Shown: piece after piece, positions 50,901-53,483 of the stretch
Position numbering within the stretch: the stretch's first letter is position 1
Layout: each line of letters opens with the position of its first letter
DNA from: Endomychus coccineus
Lineage: Eukaryota > Arthropoda > Insecta > Coleoptera > Endomychidae
Direction: 5' to 3'
NCBI GenBank assembly: GCA_958510875.1
Contig: OY294068.1
Span: 31,104,297-31,168,296 of the forward strand
DNA: 64,000 nt
Notes under the pieces: generated by a model
Told to the model about the DNA's origin: nothing
What the model saw: the letters and a program-made list of their open reading frames with translations, nothing else
Database searches by the model: none
Translations under genes and position numbers: made by a program

Positions 50901-52126
50901 CCATAGTCCTATCGGGTTGATGTTCAGACCATCAATATCGCTCTGGCTCCTAGACTATGAGGGTAGTTACGAAGAAGTGGAATTAAAGGACAGTTCTGAT
51001 GACGATAAATTCGAACCAGAGTGATTTTGTACTGGTCAAATTCCCTACCAAAACGACCATGGTACACTATGTTGTAGAAGAAACCTGACGAAAAATTAGA
51101 AATCAACTTTAATTTTCCCGACTGGAGAGGCTGTAAGCAGTGTTCCATAGAATGGAAGTTGGATAACGATGATGATGGAGAAGTAAATTTTTAGTCAGGG
51201 GAAGGAAAACAAAATTCTTGAGGGTACACACTATGTTGTAGAAGAAACCTGAAGTGAAATTAGAAATAAAGTTTAATTTTTCTGACTGGAGAGGATGTAA
51301 GCAGTGTTCCATATAATGATGTAGTTCCTTAGTTGGAAAATGTGAGATTATTTTCATTATTTCATTTTTAAATTAATCTCAACAAAATCATAAATTTGCG
51401 ATGATTTTCAGTTTTTCTTTAACGTATGAATTATTATGAATAAAATTATTTTTCGATTATTCTGTTGATGAATAATTCATGTCCCAATCCTCCTATTTTC
51501 AGTCCTAACCCACCTGCCATCACGAGGGTTGGAACATTTTTGACTTGCCTTCAGTTTTCAGAATATTAATTTTTTTTGTGCATCTCAAAGAACTGGAGTA
51601 ACGGTGTGGCGAATGCTAGTGTGATAGATATGTACTAGATCAGCGATAGATTATATGTTCCAACGCGATTAATGTTGATAATATCAAAAATTGTCCATAC
51701 CTCCCTACTCACTCCTACATTTCAATTTAAATAATAAAAGCCAAACGCATTGATGAGAATGTTCAGCTTTGAAAAAAGTCTTTTGTTTCAAACAGGCCAT
51801 TCATTCTTAAATAAATTCATAAAACACTGAGGTTAACTTTCGGGTTAATTAGCCCGTTGTCGGTTCTAACACGGAGATCTAGACCGGAATTGGACGTTCC
51901 GTTAATAGGGTTTAATTAATCTAACTTCCTGAAACAAGTAACAGCATGATGAGGGTTTGCCAAATTACTACTTATATCTTCTAAACTTTCAGATCGTTCT
52001 CTTGGTTTTAAAAGGATACGTATATTTTATCTTGTCGGTACCGGATTTTCAGATTTTTGTTTATTACTTCCTCGTCCAAAACTGTCAAACTGGTCATATC
52101 CGGCACGCCGCCATCGGGCATCGCCA
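2709..52126 (-). CDS. Unconventional myosin motor domain (partial gene, six exons)
   Basis: An actin-based motor that uses ATP to move along actin filaments. Six minus-strand exons join in phase: 52020-52126, 30479-30541, 10316-10583, 10066-10256, 5773-6150, 2709-2951. In order they encode the motor start (VPDMTSL, then [15 protein letters not shown]), P-loop GESGAGKTE, switch I ([10 protein letters not shown]), the [10 protein letters not shown] segment, the HLK-like region with [10 protein letters not shown], and the relay/switch II region LDIFGFENF with [13 protein letters not shown]. About 416 codons, with no frameshift or stop. The tail lies beyond the left edge. [20 protein letters not shown] resembles the MyTH4-FERM myosins (classes VII, XV, XXII), but without the tail the class is inference. 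The 5' exon and promoter were not found; the exon at 52126 begins with two bases of a split codon, so an upstream exon should exist unless the internal ATG at 52121 is the start. Confidence 0.93.
3241..4200. mobile_element. MITE copy 1 (CCGGGATATC termini, TA target)
   Basis: A non-autonomous DNA transposon of 960 bp bounded by CCGGGATATC and GATATCCCGG. Terminal inverted repeats of about 85 bp continue through the block containing TCAAGGGTGGTTGTGGAATC. TA stands before the left end; the right flank is TG, probably a mutated TA. Other copies are at 11591-12413, 23341-24261 and 52822-53476. The internal ORFs (3469-3657 and 3773-4066) recur in the copies with different breaks and are repeat sequence, not genes. 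The superfamily is likely Tc1/mariner by target, which is inference. Confidence 0.85.
4533..5490. mobile_element. Foldback element FB4
   Basis: Two arms form an inverted repeat. The left arm (about 4533-4930) begins CAGTTGGAAGGATTGAGATG; the right arm (about 5090-5490) ends in a diverged reverse complement of it. Matched blocks include TGCACTTTTTGAGGTG with its mirror and GGGGATACC with GGTATCCCC. A less ordered spacer of about 160 bp separates the arms. No coding capacity is apparent. It lies in the myosin intron 2952-5772. Confidence 0.7.
5773..6150 (-). CDS. Myosin exon: upper 50-kDa segment
   Basis: A 378-bp, phase-0 exon of 126 codons from acceptor TTTTTCAG to donor GTAAGT. It begins [20 protein letters not shown], includes [20 protein letters not shown] and ends with [20 protein letters not shown]. 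The segment [14 protein letters not shown] is the conserved region after the [10 protein letters not shown] helix, and LSAILWLGN is a hallmark of the head. Its end joins [14 protein letters not shown] in the next exon. Confidence 0.92.
6151..7142. other. Intron segment with a GC-rich patch
   Basis: Intron DNA between the exon at 6150 and the first mariner. A stretch at about 6750-6960 is much richer in G and C than its surroundings and contains repeated (T)GTCGG-type words. I recognise no ORF, promoter or known repeat in it. The part at 6280-6450 looks like an unidentified repeat edge. Confidence 0.3.
7143..8257 (-). mobile_element. mariner transposon copy 1 (inactive)
   Basis: Terminal repeats are decayed forms of CGAGGGCAAGGTGAAAAG, the end better preserved in the second mariner at 29705-30409. 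A TA precedes 7143. The transposase runs on the minus strand in two main frames (7550-7858 and 7243-7509). Readable motifs are [12 protein letters not shown] (first catalytic Asp), [16 protein letters not shown] (second Asp) and [20 protein letters not shown], where the third acid of the DD34D triad is Glu instead of the usual Asp. Frameshifts separate the pieces, so the copy cannot encode an active enzyme. Confidence 0.88.
7243..7858 (-). pseudogene. mariner transposase relic
   Basis: The C-terminal half of a mariner DDE transposase spread over two frames. The upstream frame (7550-7858) has [13 protein letters not shown] and [11 protein letters not shown] and then loses the family frame. The downstream frame (7243-7509) has HQDNVPAH and [10 protein letters not shown] and ends [19 protein letters not shown], the common mariner C-terminal region. 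The N-terminal helix-turn-helix part is poorly kept near 7860-8100. It is broken by frameshift and substitution. Confidence 0.85.
8258..8705. other. Intron sequence, nothing recognised
   Basis: Between the mariner and the Harbinger element. No coding region or repeat structure was recognised here. Confidence 0.4.
8706..10016 (-). mobile_element. PIF/Harbinger element with TAA target duplication
   Basis: A 1311-bp element. The left end is AGCGTACCTTACGC and the right end GTAAGGTACGCT, and both sides are flanked by TAA (8703-8705 and 10017-10019), the 3-bp TWA duplication typical of PIF/Harbinger. Subterminal blocks rich in CAATAATATTG and GTAAGGAGTATATTG recur near both ends. A transposase fragment is at 9619-9927 (minus). 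Most of the nuclease domain is missing, so this is an internally deleted, non-autonomous copy. It lies in the 3.9-kb myosin intron. Confidence 0.88.
9619..9927 (-). pseudogene. Harbinger transposase N-terminal fragment
   Basis: About 100 residues. [20 protein letters not shown] is followed by [20 protein letters not shown] and [13 protein letters not shown], which is the N-terminal region of HARBI1-type nucleases before the DDE domain. The catalytic region is absent. The frame stops shortly after the MRKA motif. The family assignment is supported independently by the TAA duplication and the terminal inverted repeats of the host element. Confidence 0.85.
10066..10256 (-). CDS. Myosin exon: switch I
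   Basis: A 191-bp exon following a 59-bp intron. It encodes [20 protein letters not shown] and then [20 protein letters not shown] and [20 protein letters not shown] is the switch I motif; here it reads NDNSSRFGK, as in class VII-type myosins. The donor GTAAG follows AAG at 10066. The ORF that runs from the previous exon through the intron ends because of this short intron and is not an alternative product. Confidence 0.93.
10316..10583 (-). CDS. Myosin exon: P-loop
   Basis: A 268-bp exon (89 codons plus one base) from acceptor TTCCAG to donor GTAAGT. It starts [20 protein letters not shown], carries the ATP-binding P-loop GESGAGKTE, and ends [16 protein letters not shown]. The last base (G) is completed by the next exon to give the conserved [11 protein letters not shown]. 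No substitution in the P-loop is apparent, so ATP binding should be retained. Confidence 0.95.
10584..11494. other. Start of the 19.9-kb myosin intron, nothing recognised
   Basis: AT-rich intron sequence between the P-loop exon and the Penelope-like element. No ORF with a recognisable product and no repeat was found. Confidence 0.4.
11541..11586 (-). ncRNA. Hammerhead-like ribozyme motif, family B, decayed
   Basis: The minus strand reads CUGAUGA, U, stem GGUC/GACC closed by GUGA, then UAAAC instead of GAAAC, followed by UUACAUA. The G12 core position is therefore changed to U and the stem III palindrome is damaged. It matches the intact motif at 58469-58512 almost base for base elsewhere. 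It is expected to be inactive. Confidence 0.65.
11591..12413. mobile_element. MITE copy 2, inserted in a Penelope-like element
   Basis: An 823-bp copy with complete CCGGGATATC ends and TA on both sides (11589-11590 and 12414-12415). Its orientation is opposite to copy 1. The Penelope-like terminal sequence present in uninterrupted form at 58430-58740 continues on both sides, so the insertion order is clear: retroelement first, MITE later. Confidence 0.88.
13741..15106. other. Intron sequence, nothing recognised
   Basis: About 1.4 kb of AT-rich DNA within the 19.9-kb myosin intron. No coding homology and no clear repeat is visible. Short AT-rich palindromes occur but none stands out. Confidence 0.4.
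15107..17486 (+). mobile_element. Tc1/mariner-type transposon with 640-bp terminal inverted repeats
   Basis: A 2380-bp element. The left end CAAGGTGTAAATAAATAA and the right end TTATTTATTTACACCCTG are inverted copies, flanked by TA (or TATA) on both sides. The inverted repeats extend for about 640 bp (15107-15751 and 16844-17486) and reach into the first codons of the transposase. Such long repeats are unusual for this superfamily. A single transposase frame occupies the interior. Its catalytic spacing (about 41 residues between the second and third Asp) and TA target point to a DD41D-type Tc1/mariner lineage. Confidence 0.88.
15727..16791 (+). pseudogene. Transposase with two in-frame stops
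   Basis: The frame opens at TTG (15727) where the matching base in the right inverted repeat predicts ATG, then reads [20 protein letters not shown], an N-terminal helix-turn-helix region (DUF4817-like). It is broken by TAG (16063-16065) and TGA (16144-16146), both in frame, and continues to TAA at 16789-16791, about 354 codons in all. Catalytic motifs are [20 protein letters not shown] and [13 protein letters not shown], so all three Asp residues are retained. The copy has lost its start and gained two stops, but has no frameshift, so it is probably a young inactivation. Confidence 0.88.
17645..17932. repeat. 144-bp tandem duplication
   Basis: The block starting ATGTTTTTAACAGGCAACTT at 17645 recurs at 17789 with few changes and includes TTAGCTGCGAGCCAC in both units. 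The overlapping minus-strand ORF 17535-17765 is a by-product of this repeat. Confidence 0.85.
18339..19655. mobile_element. Foldback element FB2 (TTAGTCCAGTC termini)
   Basis: Bounded by TTAGTCCAGTC (18339-18349) and its diverged complement GACTGAACTAA (19644-19655). The arms match for about 600 bp each, including CACGTCATTGAAATTATCGT in the left arm and its mirror near 19240-19270. It is about 1.3 kb with no coding capacity. It is closely related to FB3 and more distantly to FB1. A short hairpin (GTGTCATTTCCTCC and GGAGGAAATGATAC, 18260-18338) lies immediately to the left. Confidence 0.8.
19656..21237. repeat. Spacer with a diverged direct duplication (20160-20600)
   Basis: Two diverged copies of about 150 bp, starting near 20160 and 20433, share blocks such as CAGTTGTGAAAAAGACAATGG. 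A segment at 19673-19720 (CTATCACGTAGTAAAGGGTG) is related to one at 63698-63750 near NEMF, so it is a dispersed repeat. Otherwise nothing coding is recognised. Confidence 0.55.
21238..22561. mobile_element. Foldback element FB3 (TTAGTCCAGTC termini)
   Basis: The left end is TTAGTCCAGTCAATAAG (21238) and the right end CTTATTGACTAGACTAA (to 22561). The arms are inverted copies with the same internal blocks as FB2, for example the GAAAACCTGGAAAG region. The centre (21860-22150) is not shared with FB2. No ORF of its own is recognised. Confidence 0.78.
22562..23340. other. Intron sequence, nothing recognised
   Basis: AT-rich intron DNA between FB3 and MITE copy 3. No coding signal or clear repeat is seen. 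Confidence 0.4.
23341..24261. mobile_element. MITE copy 3 (rearranged left end)
   Basis: The right end is normal (GATATTCCGG, followed by TA at 24262-24263). The left end lacks the outer terminal repeat. Instead, a piece of it (ATTATCTTGGTCAAGGGTGG) lies internally at about 23430, directly before GAAATGTTAACTTTGAACC. The interior matches copy 4 more closely than copies 1 and 2, so two subfamilies exist. Confidence 0.8.
24300..24456 (+). pseudogene. LINE reverse transcriptase fragment
   Basis: The translation contains [20 protein letters not shown] followed by [13 protein letters not shown], the conserved fingers region ([16 protein letters not shown]) of LINE reverse transcriptases in the R1/Jockey/I group. 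It is cut by the hAT element on its right. Confidence 0.75.
24457..24960 (+). mobile_element. hAT transposon 5' remnant
   Basis: It begins CTAGGGATGCACC, a typical hAT end, directly after a LINE fragment. A BED zinc-finger frame follows at 24684. The right side is lost: LINE sequence starts at about 24967. No 8-bp target duplication can be paired because the right end is missing. Confidence 0.75.
24684..24932 (+). pseudogene. hAT transposase N-terminus (BED zinc finger), broken
   Basis: ATG at 24684 opens [20 protein letters not shown], then [13 protein letters not shown] and ISMINHV, followed by an in-frame TAA (24825-24827) and RKHGDDEH. Cys-x2-Cys ... His-x4-His is the BED-type DNA-binding finger at the start of hAT transposases. 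The stop falls between the two His ligands. The dimerisation and catalytic domains are not present. Confidence 0.82.
24967..25850 (+). mobile_element. LINE 3' end (Jockey-like), interrupted by a SINE
   Basis: The plus-strand frame 24967-25389 has [20 protein letters not shown] and [20 protein letters not shown], the C-terminal region of an insect LINE reverse transcriptase. A second copy of the same family is at 45940-47190. The 3' part resumes after the SINE at 25777 and ends at an A-rich stretch near 25835. The coding sequence is truncated and frame-shifted. Confidence 0.8.
25446..25765 (+). mobile_element. tRNA-derived SINE with poly(A) tail and target duplication
   Basis: Pol III box A TAGCTCAGTGG (25455-25465) and box B GTTCGAATC (25508-25516) match their consensus sequences exactly. 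The unit ends in A10 (25756-25765). It is flanked by CATTCCACCGC (25435-25445) and CATTTCACCGC (25766-25776), an 11-bp target duplication with one change. The other copy of the host LINE (47100-47190) reads straight through this site, which defines the insertion. The ORF 25491-25733 lies inside the SINE and is not a gene. Confidence 0.9.
26388..26900 (+). repeat. Dispersed repeat with internal tRNA-like box A/B
   Basis: Related to 47200-47600 and, in its first part, to 59222-59460. It begins CTCTTCGCGACAAAGTC, includes the block ATCATATTCAAATTTTGACA, and ends with a tRNA-like segment carrying box A TGGTCTAGGGG (26806-26816) and box B GTTCGATTC (26852-26860). The tRNA-like part is preceded by about 400 bp of conserved repeat, which is unusual for a SINE, where it should lie at the 5' end. 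Confidence 0.7.
26960..27160. repeat. Cluster of GTGAGAAAT direct and inverted motifs
   Basis: GTGAGAAA(TA) and its complement TTTCTCAC recur about ten times, including the perfect palindrome TTTCTCACAGTGAGAAA near 27114-27130. The function is unknown; it may be the terminal or promoter region of an unrecognised element. Confidence 0.6.
27209..28058 (+). pseudogene. LINE 3' end with (ATT)n tail
   Basis: The frame 27209-27928 encodes the C-terminal part of a LINE reverse transcriptase: [40 protein letters not shown] and [17 protein letters not shown]. The stop is followed by an AATAAAG-like signal and an (ATT)n run (about 28033-28058), the microsatellite tail with which many insect LINEs end. 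It is 5'-truncated, so the endonuclease and catalytic motifs are missing, but the 239-residue frame is open and probably young. Confidence 0.82.
28102..29263 (+). pseudogene. Crypton tyrosine recombinase (one intron, one stop, one frameshift)
   Basis: A YR-type DNA transposon protein. It opens at ATG 28102 ([20 protein letters not shown]), meets an in-frame TGA at 28192-28194, continues [17 protein letters not shown], and reaches a GTATGA donor at 28525. A spliced join to the CAG acceptor at about 28580 gives LLIKV or [20 protein letters not shown], which carries the first catalytic Arg region. The second part ends [20 protein letters not shown] and [17 protein letters not shown], with the catalytic His/Arg, the second His and the nucleophilic Tyr all present. 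A frameshift near 29090 separates a conserved C-terminal tail ending [16 protein letters not shown] at 29263. No terminal inverted repeats are seen, as expected for Cryptons. Confidence 0.85.
29264..29704. repeat. Repeat fragment shared with 47610-47900
   Basis: From about 29340 to 29560 the sequence (TATTTCATTATCCTTACA and following) matches 47640-47800. At the latter site it directly follows the tRNA-like repeat, whereas here LINE and Crypton sequence separates the two. I therefore read 26900-29340 as insertions into an older repeat. No gene is seen. Confidence 0.5.
29705..30409 (-). mobile_element. mariner transposon copy 2 (internally deleted)
   Basis: The ends are CGAGGGCAATGTGAAAAG and CTTTTCACCTTGCCCTCG, flanked by TA on both sides (29703-29704 and 30410-30411). 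At 705 bp it is about half of a full mariner. The minus frame 30001-30258 encodes [20 protein letters not shown] and [20 protein letters not shown], the central mariner transposase region. Both the first and the last catalytic motifs are missing. It belongs to the same family as 7143-8257. Confidence 0.9.
30479..30541 (-). CDS. Myosin exon: purine-binding loop segment
   Basis: A 63-bp exon of 21 codons, [20 protein letters not shown] plus Q. The acceptor ends in ATTAG and the donor is GTGAGT. The NPYK motif is the purine-binding loop of the myosin head. The exon is isolated between introns of 21.5 and 19.9 kb and is too short for simple ORF finding, but both phases fit its neighbours. Confidence 0.9.
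30542..31456. repeat. Start of the 21.5-kb intron, with diverged ~125-bp repeats
   Basis: From about 31130 two, perhaps three, diverged units share GACAGTCAAGCTAG (31151 and 31283) followed by an AAATA..AAACTxTTATTG region. The last unit runs into the satellite. Nothing coding is recognised in 30560-31130. Confidence 0.5.
31457..34008. repeat. Satellite array, 15 units of 163-173 bp
   Basis: Each unit starts TTGATTCGTAGCTCA. Starts are at 31457, 31623, 31786, 31953, 32120, 32293, 32466, 32639, 32812, 32984, 33157, 33330, 33503, 33676 and 33843. Short units (about 166 bp, CTATATAATCAA) occupy both ends and long units (173 bp, TATATTTTATAATCAA with GATACGAG) the middle. Every unit contains a (TATC)n run and ends GGAGTCACATTG(A/G)ATA. 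The GGATATTG variant recurs at units 7, 11 and 14, hinting at a higher-order pattern. The array lies within the 21.5-kb myosin intron. Confidence 0.95.
34836..34882 (-). ncRNA. Hammerhead-like motif, family C, decayed
   Basis: The minus strand reads UUGAUAA (consensus CUGAUGA, two changes), U, stem GAAC/GUUC, GAAA, a short stem III around UGGCA, and AUC as the possible cleavage triplet. The layout, including an extra U before stem II, matches family B. It is likely inactive because G8 is changed. Confidence 0.5.
34836..35770 (-). mobile_element. Penelope-like element, family C (rearranged)
   Basis: The minus frame 35371-35553 reads [20 protein letters not shown] and [16 protein letters not shown], a conserved stretch just after the catalytic YVDD of Penelope-type reverse transcriptases. 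The YVDD itself ([20 protein letters not shown]) lies right next to it but on the plus strand (35579-35640), so the copy is broken by an inversion near 35565. Downstream on the minus strand (34836-34882) is a hammerhead-like motif. The sequence differs clearly from families A and B. Confidence 0.78.
36055..36108 (-). ncRNA. Hammerhead-like motif, family A, decayed
   Basis: The minus strand gives UUGAUAA, AG, stem CCAC/GUGG, U, GAAAC, AUGUC. C3 and G8 are changed from CUGAUGA; the GAAAC and GUC parts are intact. Stem I (AUU.. with AAAC/GUUU outer pairing) is partly kept. Confidence 0.6.
37242..37295 (+). ncRNA. Hammerhead-like motif, family A, heavily decayed
   Basis: The plus strand gives UUGAUAA, stem CCAC/GUGG with an altered loop, then CGACAC instead of UGAAAC and AUUUC instead of AUGUC. 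Both catalytic segments are damaged. It is recognisable only by comparison with the other copies. Confidence 0.5.
37321..39199. other. AT-rich stretch, nothing recognised
   Basis: About 1.9 kb of strongly AT-rich DNA within the 21.5-kb myosin intron. I see no ORF with a recognisable product and no clear repeat. A single ORF (37834-38016) is short and without features. Confidence 0.4.
39200..39696 (+). promoter_or_regulatory. Possible Pol II promoter and 5' exon
   Basis: CCTATAAAAGG at about 39217 looks like a TATA box. Some 30 bp downstream, CAGTTTGCATTT could be an initiator. A noncoding stretch follows up to a possible donor AAAAGTAAGT near 39692. The sequence just after it (39700-39860) is related to the intron-like sequence at 53830-54000, so this is probably the promoter of a repetitive element rather than of a host gene. 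Low confidence; no transcript evidence. Confidence 0.3.
40309..40791 (+). repeat. 140-bp direct repeats flanking a gene fragment
   Basis: The block ending TTATGGTCAAGTATATATAA occurs at about 40309-40452 and again at 40651-40791 with only a few differences. The first copy is followed by a p47-like coding fragment, the second by another ORF. Each copy ends in a possible splice acceptor region. The segment looks like a duplicated intron or promoter piece. Confidence 0.8.
40454..40563 (+). pseudogene. p47 (NSFL1C/UBX-type p97 cofactor)-like exon fragment
   Basis: ATG at 40454 opens [20 protein letters not shown] followed by [16 protein letters not shown] and TAA. The segment AFYxGGSExSGQQVLGP is the linker just before the SEP domain of p47, the cofactor of the p97/VCP ATPase. 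CAAGA-GTAAGT at 40556-40565 could be a splice donor, so this may be a copied exon with its intron edge. SEP and UBX domains are not found nearby. I read it as a captured or duplicated fragment; a real exon of a plus-strand gene cannot be excluded. Confidence 0.5.
40793..41173 (+). CDS. Unknown ORF with Cys cluster and coiled coil
   Basis: An open frame of 126 codons. It has an N-terminal Cys cluster ([15 protein letters not shown]), an acidic serine-rich stretch ([10 protein letters not shown]), and a heptad-like region ([20 protein letters not shown]) that should form a coiled coil. The composition resembles small ORF1-type proteins of insect repeats. The frame opens at the second of two 140-bp direct repeats. 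No family is assigned; an ATG at 40811 (MSERENIL) is the more natural start because the reported first codon is not ATG in the expected context. Confidence 0.35.
   Translation: MFRHLTMSERENILQCECCKKILDNPQCLCKYESNKENNFKSELEDSESSSKFEAQSAIKILKDDNAVLKAIIPEEELIIENLCEKLSLLEPKYQLLKVSWVLDSHLKNPKVITQEFSSCKQYILC
41174..42399. other. Stretch with nothing recognised
   Basis: AT-rich intron DNA between the coiled-coil ORF and the THAP relic. A few bases upstream of 42400 may be the decayed tail of the THAP protein. No other signal is seen. Confidence 0.35.
42409..42830 (-). pseudogene. THAP-domain protein relic
   Basis: The minus strand gives [20 protein letters not shown], then ELKQ(stop)[12 protein letters not shown] and [11 protein letters not shown]. 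This is the C2CH THAP zinc finger: an N-terminal Cys pair, the central Trp, the F.P segment and the Cys-x2-His-Phe motif. Three in-frame stops interrupt it (after KQ and around the CKHF motif). The frame then stays open through [20 protein letters not shown] and [24 protein letters not shown] acceptor precedes the finger. THAP domains occur in P-type transposases and in host factors, so the source cannot be told. Confidence 0.65.
43090..43215. repeat. Dense AATATTTG/CAAATATT palindromic array
   Basis: About 125 bp composed almost wholly of GAATATTC, AAATATTTGG and their complements in alternating order, able to fold into several hairpins. No coding role. Confidence 0.75.
43660..44370 (-). pseudogene. 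LINE RNase H / C-terminal fragment with (TGA)n tail
   Basis: On the minus strand, one frame near 44150-44210 reads [15 protein letters not shown], the RNase H motif of I/R1/Jockey-group LINEs. Further down, the frame 43757-44011 gives [20 protein letters not shown] and [18 protein letters not shown], the usual C-terminal Cys/His cluster. The 3' end is a (TGA)n run, seen as TCATCATCATCATCATC on the plus strand at 43662-43681. Several frameshifts and stops are present. The composition is more GC-rich than its surroundings. Confidence 0.8.
44371..45160. other. Stretch with nothing recognised
   Basis: No coding homology is found. The sequence at 44480-44720 has the uneven composition of an LTR or other repeat, but no partner copy or terminal structure was seen. 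Confidence 0.3.
45163..45443. repeat. 141-bp tandem duplication
   Basis: AAATTCGTATTTTCGACGAT at 45163 and its copy at 45304 start two nearly identical units that extend through GGTGCTGAAGAACATTAAAA. Only a handful of positions differ. Confidence 0.9.
45940..47190 (+). pseudogene. LINE reverse transcriptase relic (same family as 24967-25850)
   Basis: Frames in succession: [20 protein letters not shown] (fingers), [20 protein letters not shown] (motif A region; the expected catalytic Asp is not kept), [20 protein letters not shown] (motif B), [15 protein letters not shown] (motif C, FADN in place of the usual YADD/FADD), then [20 protein letters not shown]. Frameshifts and stops separate them. 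The 3' UTR (47100-47190) matches the flanks of the SINE at 25446-25765. Inactive. Confidence 0.85.
47200..47600 (+). repeat. Dispersed repeat with tRNA-like segment, second copy
   Basis: Matches 26470-26890, including the CGATTCAAAACTTTTACA block, and ends with a tRNA-like part whose box B GTTCGATTC (47567-47575) is intact and whose box A is weak. It continues at 47610-47800 into sequence shared with 29340-29560. Confidence 0.65.
47900..48855. other. Stretch with nothing recognised
   Basis: No coding region, repeat partner or structure was identified in this part of the 21.5-kb intron. Confidence 0.35.
48856..49335 (-). pseudogene. Penelope-like GIY-YIG endonuclease fragment (family D)
   Basis: The minus strand reads [17 protein letters not shown], a stop, then [20 protein letters not shown]. 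It is a GIY-YIG domain with the paired Cys of Penelope-like elements; the stop falls at the C of the usual CYVGQT. Reverse transcriptase sequence is not recognisable upstream, apart from a short linker. Its sequence differs from families A, B and C. No hammerhead motif was found next to it. Confidence 0.75.
49650..51340 (+). pseudogene. Unidentified repetitive coding relic split by a foldback
   Basis: Before the foldback (49690-49786) one frame reads [17 protein letters not shown]. After it (50975-51080) a frame reads [14 protein letters not shown] followed by [20 protein letters not shown]. The latter resembles a short domain common in uncharacterised insect transposon-linked proteins. A diverged direct repeat of the last part (51066-51148 and 51224-51312) follows. 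Identity unknown. Confidence 0.35.
49787..50957. mobile_element. Foldback element FB5 (TAGTCTAGG termini)
   Basis: The left end is TAGTCTAGGGGCCAGAGCGA and the right end its complement TCGCTCTGGCTCCTAGACTA. The arms of about 500 bp match closely, including CAAGTTGCGG with CCGCAACTTG. The spacer (50340-50420) is AT-rich. TGA stands on both sides, a possible 3-bp target duplication. The termini resemble, but do not equal, the TTAGTCCAGTC ends of FB1-FB3. Confidence 0.82.
51341..52019. other. Intron edge beside the first visible myosin exon
   Basis: No repeat or coding sequence is recognised. The donor at 52019 (GTATCC on the minus strand) is weak, so an enhancer of splicing may be needed, but none can be pointed to. 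Confidence 0.35.
52020..52126 (-). CDS. Myosin exon: N-terminal motor segment
   Basis: The acceptor TTTCAG precedes 52126, and the exon ends in ATATAC at 52020 before GTATCC, a weak GT donor. It encodes 35 codons with [20 protein letters not shown] followed by IRYRQDKIY, matching the segment where the myosin head core begins. The first two bases (TG) complete a codon from an upstream exon. A methionine codon at 52121-52119 could serve as an alternative start. The join to the next exon gives [15 protein letters not shown], as in class VII-type myosins. Confidence 0.85.
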
Positions 52127-52821
52127 CTGAAACAAAAATAACAACGTGATACAAATTGTAATTGATATAAGTTAATACATTCATGGTAATATTCTCTTAT
52201 TATACACTGTAATTCATTCGTCAGCCGTCCTTACTTGAAACCGTAAAAGACATATATTTGAATAGAATATTGAACGGTTTAAAAAAAAATCACATTGAAC
52301 GGTGCTGGAAATGAATTATTTGGAATTCAATTAGCTGTTCGCTCCCTTTTCAACTTGGAGAAAATATGAAAGGCACGAAATGAAACGAATGATAAACGGC
52401 TTTTAAAACGTTATTTATGCTAACTTGATTTGGGAAGCAAAACTATTTAGAATGAAGAAGTTGCACATTTTTTTATTCTCTTATTGTAAAAAGTCATTTT
52501 CCATATACATTTTAAAATTCTAACCAACAGTTTTCCTGGTTAAAAATAAATAAATTCATAATTATTCTCTTCGCATTAAAACGTAACTGTAAACAAAGCC
52601 GGGTTGCACTGACGTCACAATCCGGTATCGCTTAAAGCTAGTCCGTCTTACTTACTCATTGTGTTCGATTTACGCATGTCTGGTACTTCTAGTTGCAAAG
52701 TTCTATCATTTACTTTCCTCAACAAAATATTTTGGAAAATTTGATTGATGTCAAATAACCTAACGTAACGACAATAACCTAACACCCACCACTCCGCCTA
52801 CCATGTAGCTCGGCCGAGCTT
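52127..52821. other. Upstream of the first visible myosin exon, nothing certain
   Basis: It contains TGACGTCA (52611-52618), an exact CRE palindrome, and CAAT-like words, but no further myosin exon could be recognised. Whether the myosin promoter lies here or further right is open. Confidence 0.3.
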
Positions 52822-53476
52822 AAAATTGTCGAAATGTTAACTTTAAACCTTTTAAAAGGTCGTGATAGCCCCAAACTGGGTCGAAAACTGTTTTGAATTG
52901 GTTAATTTTCGATAAATCGAATGACGTTCACGTGAGGAGCGCGTAGCTCGCGAGTTAGAAAAGTGCAAATTTACGGTACATAGAACGTCTTAACGAGGAC
53001 TTTTCGCATGCGGTTTTCGCTCCATGTCGTTAGTTTATGAACGGGGCCAACTAAATAGCATAGTCTCGGGCCCCAAAATGTCGATTTAATAGGAAAATTT
53101 AACTTAAACAGTTTGAGGTATTCTCAGCTGTCAGCTACTAGCGTCTGACGTGCGACGTACGAAAGGGAACTTTCTAGCTACTTAAATATACCGAAAGCGG
53201 GTAAAAGCTAGCGGCCCATAGCCCAAAATACTTTATTACAACTGGCGCCGGCCGCACGGGGTTCGAAACGGTAAAATGTATAAACTCTAACTTACGCGCA
53301 GCGAGCTCCTCGAGGCATATGTCAAAATGATTACGTTCGTAGCTAATTACATAGGACGTCTGGCGTTCATGCAATTGTGTTTTATACAATTCGAACCTTC
53401 TAATTTCGATAGGCCACGTGAAAATCCCGGAGCCGGAAGCGCTATCGAGATCTGAACGTTAAAACTTTCGTATAAA
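52822..53476. mobile_element. MITE copy 4 (both ends truncated)
   Basis: Starts at GAAATGTTAACTTTAAACC, as in the interior of copy 3, and ends near 53476 without the terminal CCGGGATATC. Internal blocks such as GAGCTCCTCGAGGCATATGT match copies 1 and 3. It is probably a fragment. Confidence 0.75.
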
Positions 53477-53483
53477 ATTGTGT

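Noticed and set aside
52611..52618. TGACGTCA as a proven promoter element for the myosin
   Set aside because: An 8-bp palindrome alone is weak evidence, and no core promoter or transcript start can be placed near it.
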